This document shows positions 23,175-35,700 of a stretch of DNA of 64,000 nucleotides, one piece after another. Each line of letters begins with the position of its first letter. The first letter of the stretch is position 1. The notes under the pieces were generated by a model, which searched no databases, was not told the origin of the DNA, and saw nothing but the letters and a program-made list of their open reading frames with translations. The DNA is from Pyxicephalus adspersus (taxonomy: Eukaryota > Chordata > Amphibia > Anura > Pyxicephalidae), in assembly GCF_032062135.1 (NCBI RefSeq), contig NC_092861.1, positions 1,686,533 to 1,750,532 of the forward strand, read 5' to 3'. The position numbers were made by a program, and so were the translations under genes.

Positions 23175-24465
23175 ACCAATGGTCACATGACATATAGGTG
23201 GGGGGTGAGGATCGAACGGAGGGTCCCATCCGATGGTCACATGACATAAAGGTGGGAGGAGATGATCGAACAGAGGGTCCAATCTGATGGTCACATGACA
23301 CAAAGGTGGGGGGATTGGATGAAAAAAAAAATTGGATGGAACAGAGGGTCCCATCACATGTCACATGACGTAAGTGGGGGGAGTGGATCGAGGAGAGGAT
23401 CCCATCTGATGGTCACGTGACACATAGGTGGGGGATCAAATGGAGGGTCTTATCTGATGGTCACATGACATATAGCTGGGGGGAGTGGATCAAACGAAGG
23501 GTCCCATCTGATGGTCACGTGACATATAGCTGGGGGGAGAGGATCCAACTGAGGGTCCCATCCAATAGTCACATGACATATAGGTGGGGGAAAAGGATTG
23601 AACGGAGGGTCCCATCCGATGGTCACATGACACATAGGTGGGGGGATTAGATGAAAAAAAAATTGGATGGAACGGAGGGTCCTATTCAATGTTCACATGA
23701 CATATAAGTGGGGGGAAAGGATCGAATGGAGGGTCCCATCTGATGATCACATGACATATAGGTGGGGGGAGTGGATCAAACGAAGGGTCCCATCCAATAG
23801 TCACATGACACATAGGTGGGGGGGATTGGATGAAAAAAAAATTGGATGGAACGGAGGGTCCTATCCAATGTTCACATTGTTCACATGACATATAAGTGGG
23901 GGGAAAGGATCAAAAGGAGGGTCCCATCCAATGGTCTCATCCATTGGTCACATGACAAATGGGTGGAGGGAGTGGATCAAACAGAGGGTCCCATCCAATG
24001 GTCACATGACATATACGTGGGGGGGAGGATTGAACAGAGGATCCTTTTCCGATAGTCACATGACACATAGGTGGGGGATCAAATGGAGGGTCTTATCTGA
24101 TGGTCACATGACATATAGCTGGGGGGAGTGGATCGAATGGAGGGTCCCATCCAACAGTCACATGACATATAGGTGGGGGGTGGATCAAACAAAGGGTCCA
24201 ACCCGATGGTCACATGACATATAGGTGGGGGAAGAGGAACGAATGGAGGGCTCCATCCAATAGTCAGATGACACATAGGTGGGGGGATTGGATGAAAAAA
24301 ATTGGATGGAACGGAGGGTCCCATCCGATGGTCTCATCCAATGGTCACATGACATATGGGTGGGGGGAGTGGATCGAACAGAGGGTCCCATCCAATGGTC
24401 ACATGACATTCAGGTGGGGGGAGTGGATCGAACAGAGGGTCCCATCCAATGGTGGGGGGGGGCAA
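23175..24465. repeat. 54-bp minisatellite, right arm
   Basis: Continuation of the 21408-21866 array with about 20 more units. Some carry an added attggatgaaaaaaaaattgg insertion (near 23320, 23650, 23830, 24290), which marks a higher-order repeat. Two units (near 23415 and 23513) read gtcacgtgac where the others read gtcacatgac. Confidence 0.93.
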
Positions 24466-25940
24466 TAGAATATTATTGCTGCCACATAGTCAGATAAACT
24501 GTACACGAGAGGCGGGGAGCTACTGACTCTCCTGACACGCCCCCTGCTCCACTGATCCATCCAATCGAGCTCACAGTGCCTGGCCTGGGCTGTTGATTGG
24601 AGCAGTGAGCAGGGGGTGGGGCAGAGCTGTGCTGAGCAGCTGTCAGCTTCTATTTTTGTTACTCCCTGGGAAGGGTTGCTGATTGGAGCACTGGCCAGGG
24701 GGGCGTGTCTGACCATTGGAGACCTGAACTGCTGGGTGTTCAGTGAGTGCAGCGGTGCGGCTATCCAATGTGCCAATACCAGCAGCTTATCACAGTCCCT
24801 GATTGGACAATAAATGACTGCTCGTTGATATCGCCCACATTTCTTCTGTATCCTGGGGCCCTCTCTCATTTCGCCCCATTTTTAAGGGTGATTGTGACTG
24901 GACAGAGACAAAATGACGTTTTCTATGTCACTCTGATTTCTCCTATTAGCATGCTCAGTAGACCTATAGCAAAAATGACTGGCTCTATGTGCTGCTTCCC
25001 CTCCACTCAGTCTGAGCTCTGCAGGCTGATATCTGATTGGCCCATTGACGAGCGCACTCTGACGTGTCGCGTATCAATCTTCCTGATAACCATCATGTAA
25101 ATGTGCAGTCTGGTGTCACCATGGTGCCTCATTCAGCAAACATTCATCCTTTCCACCGCAAGGTTATCATCTCCCGTCCCCAGGCGGCCTTGGCCTAGAA
25201 TTTCTGAAGCCACGCAATATTCAGTCCTGAGAAAAATCTGTGACTAATAAAACCCAATATCCATGGAGGAGCAGCGACGTAGGCAGGACTACAGAAAACC
25301 TCCCCTTCCCTTTGTCTCTATAACATAGAGGGGAGGTGTTCTGTAGTTCACAGACTGCAGGGAAGGTTTGTAACATTGGTTGAGATTTCAGTTCTGTGCA
25401 CAGGAAGTTGTCAGAGACATATTGGCTTTTACTGCAATACTCACCTTCAATCTGCTGCAGCCCTCCTTGAGGATAATTGATGCCCAGTGTCCTAACCCAC
25501 TTCCTGTCATAGACACGCCCCCTGGAGGAGTGACATCACACAGCCATTACAAGCGAGCTACGGTGGTGGAATATAAAACGGCTGACTTCTGACACCAAAG
25601 GAAAAGGGCCAATCACATCAGCCAGGTCAGATGACTTTTTGACAGTTGGAGTTCTCCTTTAAAGACTCCTCGTTGTCATCGCCCATACAAGAGGATGGTA
25701 GCCGTTAATTAAAAGGGTTTTCAGCCCAAAATAAAATGGGGACACCCCCTGAGGAATGTCTCTGCCACCCTCCTGGCATTCCGCAGCATAAGCTGTTCTC
25801 TAGCTGTATCAGCGCCTCCATGTATGGGAAATTCTCTATACGTCTCTATGGGGGGGGGGGGCACTCTCATCTGAGATCTCAGGAACATTCCACCTGCTCA
25901 ACATCCAAAGGTTTTCATTATTGGTGAAATGAAATTCTGA
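24466..25940. other. ADCY3 intron, unassigned
   Basis: No exon is supported on either strand. Short direct repeats around gattggagcag(t) occur at 24595-24690. Confidence 0.5.
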
Positions 25941-25944
25941 GGGG

Positions 25945-26098
25945 GTGACACTGCCATGATATAGAGAGTGTGATATTAGAGACAATGCCATGCTATAGAG
26001 AGTGTGATATTAGAGACAATGCCATGGTAGAGAGAGTGTGATATTAGAGACAATGCAATGATATAGAGAGTGTGATATTAGAGACAATGCTATGAGGG
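25945..26098. repeat. 34-bp minisatellite, four copies
   Basis: The unit gatatagagagtgtgatatt plus agagacaatgccat repeats with few changes, about 370 bp upstream of an ADCY3 exon. Confidence 0.92.
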
Positions 26099-26468
26099 CA
26101 TTACTTTGCCCTGCAAGTCTCTGGAGATCTCCCAGATAGCCAATAACATCAGGGTGCAAATAGCAGCCAAGTCATGTGGTCACTGATCCCAGCCCATCCT
26201 CTGCCAATTGGCTCCGTGCTGAGATGGGTTCAATGTTGCAGAAGACAGAAAAGGGGTGGCAAGAGCCACTGACCACATAAGCAGGCCACTATTTGTATAA
26301 CCCAATGCCCCAGCTTGCCTCAGTTGCAGAGAACAATCCATTGCTTGCATGCTCTGGGCTTTGATTGACAGACCCAATGACCAATCAGATTTTGTCTTCA
26401 CCAGTTTTCCCATAGTGTGATCAATAATAGTCTCTGATTGGTGACATTTTCTCATTTGCCCCCCACAG

Positions 26469-26728
26469 CTCAGCTGCCTTCAGTACTACTCCACCTCTTA
26501 CAATGCCACCTCGCCGACCATGGACGCCTGGGGTTGTGTGGAGAACCCCAAATACTACACCTACATCGCGGTCTTGGCCCTCATCGCCACTATCATGCTG
26601 GTGCAGGTCAGCCATATGGTCAAGCTGACGCTCATGCTGATGATCACTGTGGCAGTGGGCGTGGTGAACATTTACGCCTGGAAGCAGATTTTCGATGACT
26701 ACGATAGAAAACGTTTCAACGGCTACGT
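26469..26728 (+). CDS. ADCY3: ADCY3 exon, membrane domain 2
   Basis: 260 nt. [15 protein letters not shown] (an extracellular loop with an N-glycosylation sequon NAT) is followed by helices in [20 protein letters not shown] and [19 protein letters not shown], ending RKRFNGYV. The donor choice is between overlapping gt sites (gtgtaag). Only the second, at 26729, keeps frame with the next visible exon. Confidence 0.95.
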
Positions 26729-29700
26729 GTAAGACCCGCTGGGTTTATTATCAGTAGGGTTTGTGCATTCCCTGGCCATATAAAAAGTCTCAGGGCCATG
26801 TGGTCAGGCGATGCTGGGATAAGGAGGGAAGATTGGGAACACGCTCAATAGAAAATGGAATGCCAATCTTGTTCTATTGGAATGTGAAGAAGAATCCGGT
26901 GACACAAATCCACCTTCACTGGTACCAGTGTATGATTTTCTCAACCCCATTATAGCTGATCCTAAACTTTAGGGATTAAATGGGGCTTAGGGTTTGATGG
27001 AGAGTAATGGTTTAGGTTTAGTGTTAGCTTGAAGGGGTAAAAAGTTCGATCAAGGAGTTGGGTTGAGGGTAAGGGTTTGGCAAAGGGTAAAATTGAGATT
27101 TCTGGGTTTGATGAAGAGGTCGGGTTGAGTGTTAGATAACAAGCGTTAGGTTATGATTATAATTAATGTGTTGGATTAAAATCTAAGGTTTAGATGAAGT
27201 GGTTGGGTTAAGTTTGGTGAAGATCTTGGGGCTTGATGAAGAAGTTTGGTTGCGTTTAGGCTTTGATGCAAAGTATAGGTTGAGGGTCAGCTTCAAGGGT
27301 TGAGTTGGAGTAAAAAGAATGGGCTGAGGGTTAGGTTTAGAAGAAAAGGTTAGATTTGGGTTAGGGTTTAGTGAAAAGTAAAATTGATGAAGGGCTTGGG
27401 TTGAGTTAAGTGTTAGATAACGAGGGTAAGGTTATGGTTTAGAGGAACGTGTTGGAAATTTGAGGCTTAGATGAAGAGGTTGGGTTGAGTTAAGTGTTAG
27501 ATGCAAAGTATAGGTTGAGGTTCAGCTTCTATGATTAGGTTGGGGTAAAGATAAAGAGGTTGGGTTGAGGTTTAGATGAGTGATAAAATTGGGGGTTGGA
27601 TTATGGTTGAGATGAATATAATAGCTTTATGTTTAAAGCCTATATGAAAATGTTGAGTTCAGGTTTGGTGAATGGGTTGGGTTGAGTTAAGTGTTAGATA
27701 ACGAGGGTAAGGTTACGGTTTAGAGGAACGTGTTGGAAATTTGCGGCTTAGATGAAGAGGTTGGGTTGAGTTTTGGGTTTGATGCAAAGTATAGGTTGAG
27801 GTTCTGCTTCTCTGATTAGGTTGGGGTAAAGATAAAGAGGTTGGGTTGAGGTTTAGATGAAAGAGTTAGATGAGTGATAAAATTGGGGGTTGGATTATGG
27901 TTGAGATGAATATAATAGCTTTATGTTTAAGGCTTAGATAAAAAGGTTGAGTTCAGGTTTGGTGAAGGGGTCGGGTTGAGTTAAGTGTTAGATAACGAGG
28001 TTAAGGTTACGGTTTAGAGAAACGTGTTGGAAATTTGAGGCTTAGATGAAGAGGTTGGGTTGAGTTTTAGGATTTGATACAAAGTATAGATTGAGAATCA
28101 GCTTCAAGTTTGGGGTAAACATTAAGGGGTGAGGTTTAGGGTTAGATGAAGGGGTGAGAATAAGGTTTAGAGGCTGATAAATATAATGAGTTATTCTTTG
28201 GTCTTCCAATATGGGGCAAGAATGAGGTTTAGGGTTAGATAAAGAGAAATTGATATTTAGGATAAGGTGGAGTTCTAAATAAAAGAGAAAATTGAGGTTT
28301 AGGACAAGGTAAATGGGTTAGATTGCTATTAGGTGTTGGATTAGGAGGTTATGTGGAGGTTAAGTATTACATAAAGAGGTAATTATAGAGTGAAATGTTG
28401 GATTAAAGAGTTAGGTTAAGGTTTAGTCTTAGAATAATGGGTTAGGTAGAGGATTAGAAAGCTAGTTTGAGGCTAAAGCCTTGTATAGATCTCCAATGGA
28501 TATTAGAGGATTGTCACAAGAAATGATCTTTCGTGATTGTTTCCAGTAACAGATGAATGAATGAGCTCGGTACACACCTTGCTGTTCTGTTCAATGGAGA
28601 AGTTTAGGGGAAGGATGTACAAGTAGCACCCCGCTGTGCTCGCCTCCATAGGAGTGAACAGTGGTATTTCCCATTCATCAGTCTGCTGTGGTTTTTCCAT
28701 AGTTGTAGATTGTGGGGGAGGGGGGCATCTTTTTTGAAATTTGCACAAGGCCACCCCTGCCATATACACCCTCTTCCCCTTATTGATATACATTATTTGA
28801 TGCTTTGTTTACCAAACAATGTGGTCTGTGGAAGTCTTACGTGTTTTTTGGTCTCCTTGCACAGAGCAAACCTGGTTCCTTCCAAATATTCCATGACAGC
28901 AATGATCTTCATCATGATGCTCAGCTTCTACTACTTCGCCCGCCATGTAAGTGCATATCAGTTTTCAGTGGAAGCTCAATTCGGGGGCCAGGCCACATGC
29001 AGCTGACTTATAAAAGGACCTGTGCTTTGGAAGTAGAGCAATTTGGGCAAAGAACTAGTTATTGGTATCACTTGGAGGATCCTCGCAGTGGACCCATTCC
29101 TAATAATGTTACTTATAATGCCTTGCATGTCTATGTGGGGTCTTTTTTGTACAGAAGCAGGGCTTTGCTTCCTCATGTTAGAGCTGCTTCCATTATACCT
29201 GGTGATCTGATATCTGCTGGAGAATAGAAAAGAAGCATTAGGAGAGGTGACGCAGGGAGATCCTTGCATTGCAGGACCTCAGGTACAGCTTCCTCCCCTG
29301 GCAAGTGATCAGAACAATAGTGACATCACTAAATCTTACCCCAAATCTGGTTAGAGTTGCAATAAGAGGCATCAGTGCCTTAGATGAATCCACACTGTGG
29401 ATATAAAGCTGAACGGCTAAAGAACTGGAGAACCTAAGTACAAGAAGAGCACTGTTAAGTTTTTAGGAATTCAAGATACAAAAGTACATCACAAGATCTC
29501 TCTGGAATGGGCTTTCTCATCCTATTTAGCTTGCTCTTACTTTCTGCTCATTTAAAAGGGCCCTTAAAACCCAACGCTTCATCCTCACCCTCATTGTGTG
29601 CTACTTCCCCCACCTCCTAGATTGTAAGCTCTTCTGGGCAGGGTCCTCTCCTCCTCCTGTGTCACTTGTAACCCCCATTTAATGTACAGTGCTGTGTAAT

Positions 29701-32700
29701 ATGTTGGCGCTATATAAATCATGTCAATGTCTACTTGAAGTTAACATTTGTGCTTGGTTTCTATAGGTGGAGAAGTTGGCCAGGACATTGTTCTTGTGGA
29801 AGATCGATGTCCATGAGCAGAAGGAGAAGGTGTATGATATGAGGCGCTGGAACGAAGCTCTGGTTACTAACATGCTGCCCGAACACGTAGCCCGACACTT
29901 CCTGGGCTCCAAGAAGAGGGACGAGGTGAGAGAAGAATGATAGGCCTTATATGAAGGTATAAATATGGGAGAACAACGTGGCCACACACCTTGCTACAAA
30001 TACTTACCTTGCCTCCTTCTACTGCTTTGTTACCTGGAGGGATTTAAAATACCCCAAAACATGTGACTCTGCCCTCTCATAATGCAGCACTGGGGGTTCC
30101 CATAAATGTGTTGGAGTTCTTTAGTCCTGTGTAAGCTCCAACTAGGGTAACCTGACGCCTGGGACTTTCCTTCTTGGCTCCATTGGGGCTGAGAGGTAAT
30201 AAAGGGGAGTTTGGTGTCAATAGATAAAAGAAGGGGGCAGGTAATCTTGTGAATCTGTGGCGTGAATGAAGCACTGATTCACTTGGAGCTCAGAAATGTA
30301 TAGTAAAGGGTATCTAAAACCTTTTTTTTCCGTTGAGGATACAATGTGGAAGAGTTGTCACACTCACCTCTTTCCTGTTTCAGCAAAGGGGCTTCTCTTT
30401 GCTTCACTTTCTGGCTTCATCCAAAGCTTCTGACCATAACGAGGCCGCTTTACTGATCTGTGTGGAGACCAATGAGAATATTCTGTAATACTTAGTCCAA
30501 TCCCATCAGTGTTCTCCCCGGCACCTTTTAGCTGGGCGCACCACCCGGCTCTTTTCAGTAATCACACATTAATCATAATAAAGGGGCCACCACCCACCTA
30601 CAATTTCTTCCCAGCCAGCTTGAAAACATTTCTGGGTTTAATACTGCCCATTTACGTCCATACCAGCTGTATGCCAATGTAGCCCCTCCTATTATTTTTT
30701 ATTTATATAGCACCGACATATTACGCAGCGCTGTACATACCGTAGTCATGTCACTAGCTGTCCCTCAAAGGAGCTCACAATCTAATGTCCCTACCATAGT
30801 CATATGTCATTAATACAGTCTTTGGTCAATTTTGGGAGAAGCCAATTAACCCAACTGCGCTTTTAGAATGTGGGAGAAAAACTACGCCAACACGGGGAGA
30901 ACCTGCAAACTCCATGCATATAATGCCCTGGTAGAGATTCGAACCTGGGACCCAGCGCTGCAAAGGCCGGAGTGCTAACCACTGAGCACTGTGCATGTTC
31001 TGGAGGGGCAGGAAGAGTCAGTCTGGGAATGATAGGGCTAGATGATGCTTGACGTCCTCCAGCTAGGAAATGGTATAGGTTCTATCGGATTTGCTGCAGC
31101 TTCTAAATGCACATTGTGAGCTCTCAGTCCAGGAGAGGAACCGGTACAAGTGAAGGGGAGGCTGGAGGGCAGATTTAGGGAAAAAAAGGCTGAAGGCAAA
31201 TGTAATAAATGGGAGGCCATAGGGCAGAATATATAGGCTGGATAGTGGATTTAATAAAGGGAAGGGAAGCCTAGAGGACAGATTTTATGAAAACAAAGCT
31301 GGAGAACAAATGTCATTTTCTAACTTACACAGCCACATTCCCCATTACTGTAAAATCAGAAGTGCGGCTTGTGTGATCTTAACAGGAGCTGAAACCTAAA
31401 AGGTAAAAGAAAATAACAGTTTAATAATTCCATCTCCTTACTAGTTCCCCAGCCTTCACCCAGTTTAGGACCCAGCGTATAAACTTTCACTCACGTCTTT
31501 CATCTTCCAGGAATTGTACAGCCAATCGTACGATGAGATCGGAGTGATGTTCGCTTCCATACCAAACTTCTCTGACTTCTACACTGAGGAGAGCATCAAC
31601 AATGGCGGCATTGAATGTCTGAGGTTCCTCAATGAGATCATCTCAGATTTCGATGCGGTAGGATCCCCCTATTTTCTAGTTAATGATTCACTCATTGTGA
31701 ATGCAGAGCTTATTCTGAAATCTTTTTGTTTCTAGCTGTTGGATGAGCCGCAGTTTCGCTGTATAACGAAGATCAAGACCATTGGTAGCACTTACATGGC
31801 TGCTTCTGGAGTCACTCCGGACCCGAATTCTAATGGGTTCAATAACACCATTAAGGTTGGTCCAAAAAAAAAAAAAATGGATGTCTTAGCATTGGATCTG
31901 TATCCTCATACATGGTTCTCCTGCCACTTTGCCTGTGACTTCAGCTCCCTATATTCTTGTCCATTGTATAGATCTGTATATAGGTTGCTGTTATTCTATT
32001 AAGGATACAGTTTCAATGGGAAGGTAGAATATATAGACCCCAGGTGCTGCTAAACCAGCAGCAAGCCACCTGCTGTTTGCCAGTGGAATTACATTCAAGG
32101 GTGTTGAACCACAGTGCCATCAACAGGTGATTTAGGGAGCTGCAGCTTTCCTGACTTCTAACTTTAATTTTAAATGTTCCTGATATGCAAACCTAATGAT
32201 TCAGAAAGTATTAGAAAAATCTGCAATGGGAGCCTTCTCCTGGGAAAGGTTCTCTAACTTTTTTCTCTACCATGGCATAAACTTTATTACCAGGCTGAGG
32301 GCTATCAAGTAGAAGTGATATGGGTGGCTGTAAAGCCATCTGATCATTTTTATGGGCAGTTTTCTCCCCAGAAATGTTTTAATCTGGGTGGGAAGAAATT
32401 TTAGGTGGGTGACAGCCCCTGTATTGTGACCCAACTCTTCAGTAACCATCTAAAAACAGCTGGGTGGTTGCTGAAAAGTGCCGGGTGGTGCGCCCCGCTA
32501 AAAGGGCCCGGGGAGAACACTGTGGAGCATCTGTAGGGCATCGGAAGTGGCACCCCTGTTGCAGCTTTTGGGCTCTCCTGCTTCTCCTGGAAGATGGAGA
32601 CTGCAAAGAACATGTGAAAATTATCATTTGATGTCCAATCTTTCTTCCATGCGGTGAACCTGGAAGCGTTTTTCTCTGAGCACCTCCAGGTTCACAGCCG

Positions 32701-35700
32701 TCAGATAACAGCAGGGACAGTCCTGGGAGACAACAGTAATGACTGTACTCATATAGAATATATTAGGATATTACCCACATCCTAATATTATGATACCACT
32801 CCCCTTTTTGGTATTACATACTGTAGCACGGGGTGTACACAATCTATTAGGGAAAAGAGGGATCTGAAGTCTCCCTAACCTCACCTGCACAATACTATCA
32901 ATGTTTAAATATTGCAAAAAAAGGACTTTACAATGGATTTTGGTTCAGCAACAAAAATTAAAATATGAAAGGTGCCATTGCTTATGGGATTCTAAGTGGT
33001 CTAAATGATGTCCTTTGGTTCTGTATTACAAGTAATTCTGACTTTCCTTGTTGATACTTGTCACAGAAATTTTGAAGTCAGGCCAGGAGTATTTTCAAAA
33101 ACAAGCCAATCAGGGGTCACTCTCAAATCTATCTGTCCCCCCCTGACCTGTCTCCCTCAGTCCTGGATAAGGTCTCATGCTGCCTGACAGCCATCTCATC
33201 ATGGATGTCTGACCCATTCCTGAAACTCAACCTGGATAAAACCGAACTCATCATCATCCCCCCTCACATTCCAAATCTCCCCCTGACACATTTCTGTAGC
33301 TGCCCCCACTCTCTGGAATGGTCTCCTCGTCCTATTCGGCTTGCTCCTACTTTCTGCTCATTTAAAAGATCCCTCAAAACCCAACGCTTCACCCTAACCT
33401 ACCCATCCTCTGTCTCCTCACTACTTCCCACCATTCCATATCCCCCTCCTATTGTGTGATACTTCCCCACCTCCTAGATTGTAAGCTCTTCGGGGCAGGG
33501 TCCTCTCCCTCTCCTGTGTCACGGTCTGTATCTGTCTGTCATTTGCATCCCCTATTTATTGTACAGCGGACAGGTGACGCAGTGACACATCCACAAGAAA
33601 TACAATAAACCCCAGTGACTGTGATCTTGATATTTTGAGATTGGGAGTTACACAAATGACACTTTCATTCTCTTTACTTTTGTAGAAGGAGGAAATCTCC
33701 GATAAGGAGCGCTGGCAGCACCTAGCAGACCTGGCAGACTTCGCTCTGGCTATGAAGGTGACATTGATGAATATAAATTACCAGTCATTCAACAACTTCA
33801 TGCTGCGTATAGGTGAGTACCTGAGATACAAATGTGGGTTCGTAGCGGAGCGCATACACTGCATGCAAACTGAATGATCAGCGCATTCAGACATAGCCAG
33901 CTTATGTGCAGATCTCTTTCCTATATCAGCAGAGCTTGGCCCCCATTGATTCTTAAAGTTGACCAATAGGAGAGCTCTGGAGGTGGAAGTTGGTGGGCTA
34001 AACTGGAATCATGACCTTAACTGCCCATATTTCTGGATCTACAGTAGCTCCAAATCCTGCTACGATATAAAACATTTACCAAGGTCTACCTTGTACCTGA
34101 AGACTTTGCAGAATTTTTTTCAACTGTACCACCATTTTGGATTCACAAACCGACTGTCACTTCCTGATTTCCACAACCAGCCTGTAAACATAAAAGGGAC
34201 GTTATTCAGATATGAAATATAAATTAATCAATCAATAAATTGCAAAGTTTCTACATTGATAAAAAAAAGAAGCAGCACTGTGGCTCAGTGGTTAGCACTC
34301 CGGCCTTTGCAGCGCTGGGTCCCAGGTCAGAATCCCGGCCAGGACACTATCTGCATGGAGTTTGTATGTTCTCCCTGTGTTTGTGTGGGTTTCCTTCGGG
34401 TACTCGTGTTTCCGCTCACATCCCAAAAACATGCGGTTAGGGTAATTGGCTTCCCCTCAAATCGTCCTTAGACTACATTAATGACATATGACTATGGTAG
34501 GGACATTAGTTTGTGAGCTCCTTTGAGGGACAGCTAGTCACATGAGGATGGACTTTGTACAGCGCTGCGTAATATGTCAGCACTATATAAATACTGGATA
34601 ATAATAATTGTCATGATCGATATTTCCTGTGATGAATGGGACAGAATAGTAGTTTTGTCCTGAATCTTGAAAAGCCATTCTCAGCCTGGGTTCCTCCAGA
34701 GATTGCCAAGAGCCTGAAAAGTTTGGAGGCTTATTCCACAAGAATGACCCCAAGGATCCTTTTACCTGTCTATAGGGATTGATTTTGGGCCAGAACGGTG
34801 AGAGGGACATTCTTTACATTGATGTAAAGGGATAATTTCCAAATAATTTATTTTAGTGAGGGTACCCCGAGGCCTGAATATTATTTGAGGGGTTCCACAG
34901 GGGTACAAAAGTTTGAGAAAAGCTGCTTCCAATGGGGTGAATTTATTGAATGAGTTCATCATATTCACCCTTAAGGTAAATCATAACTTATATGTGTGAA
35001 TTGTGTAACAAGGTGAAAATTTTCTTGCAAAGAAAATTCAAACGTGCAAGGAAATTAAGAACTCAAGGGAAGTCACCTCACCTACGTGAAATTTTCTTTG
35101 AAAAATAACAATCACAACTTTTTAAAAATAAAGAGATATTAAAATATTGATTATTTGTGTATAAATAATGCCATTCTTCACACCCGAGACCTTAAATCAG
35201 GGTTTTACCACTTTCCCAACACTGCCCCGGAGTTGCGTTTTCTTTTTTGTGAACTGTCGCCATCTAGTGGCAATATTAGATTGTTACAAAGCTCCATGTG
35301 GATATTTCTATATTTATAATTATCCACGGGTTATAGGATCAAGATTTCTTTGTGTCTTTTAAGAGAAATGGAGACCAGACCTGGTCCTGTGATGTGGAGG
35401 GAGAAAGCTACTTGGGTTAACATATGTGAGCAATGGAGAGGATGGTGGTGGTGGGGTCACCCTTATGTTAATATAATTGGGTAAAATACAGAAAGGATTA
35501 AAATGGTAAAGGGATGAGAGAAAAATGGTGGCGAGGGCTGTAGGGAGAACGAGTTGAAGGGATTCTGTGCATCCATTGCACCTATAGACTTGCTTTGGCT
35601 TTGCACTGACACCAAATTGTAGCACGGGAGCTGCATAGATGGTAAATTGTGGTTTGTGCGGTGCTGGGGTGAAAGCATTGTTTGCATGTGACAGAAACCC

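Noticed and set aside
21384..24409. Series of minus-strand frames such as ICHVTIGWDPPFDPLPPP
   Set aside because: Direct translation of the 54-bp minisatellite, whose period is a multiple of three. No start context, splice signal or homologue.
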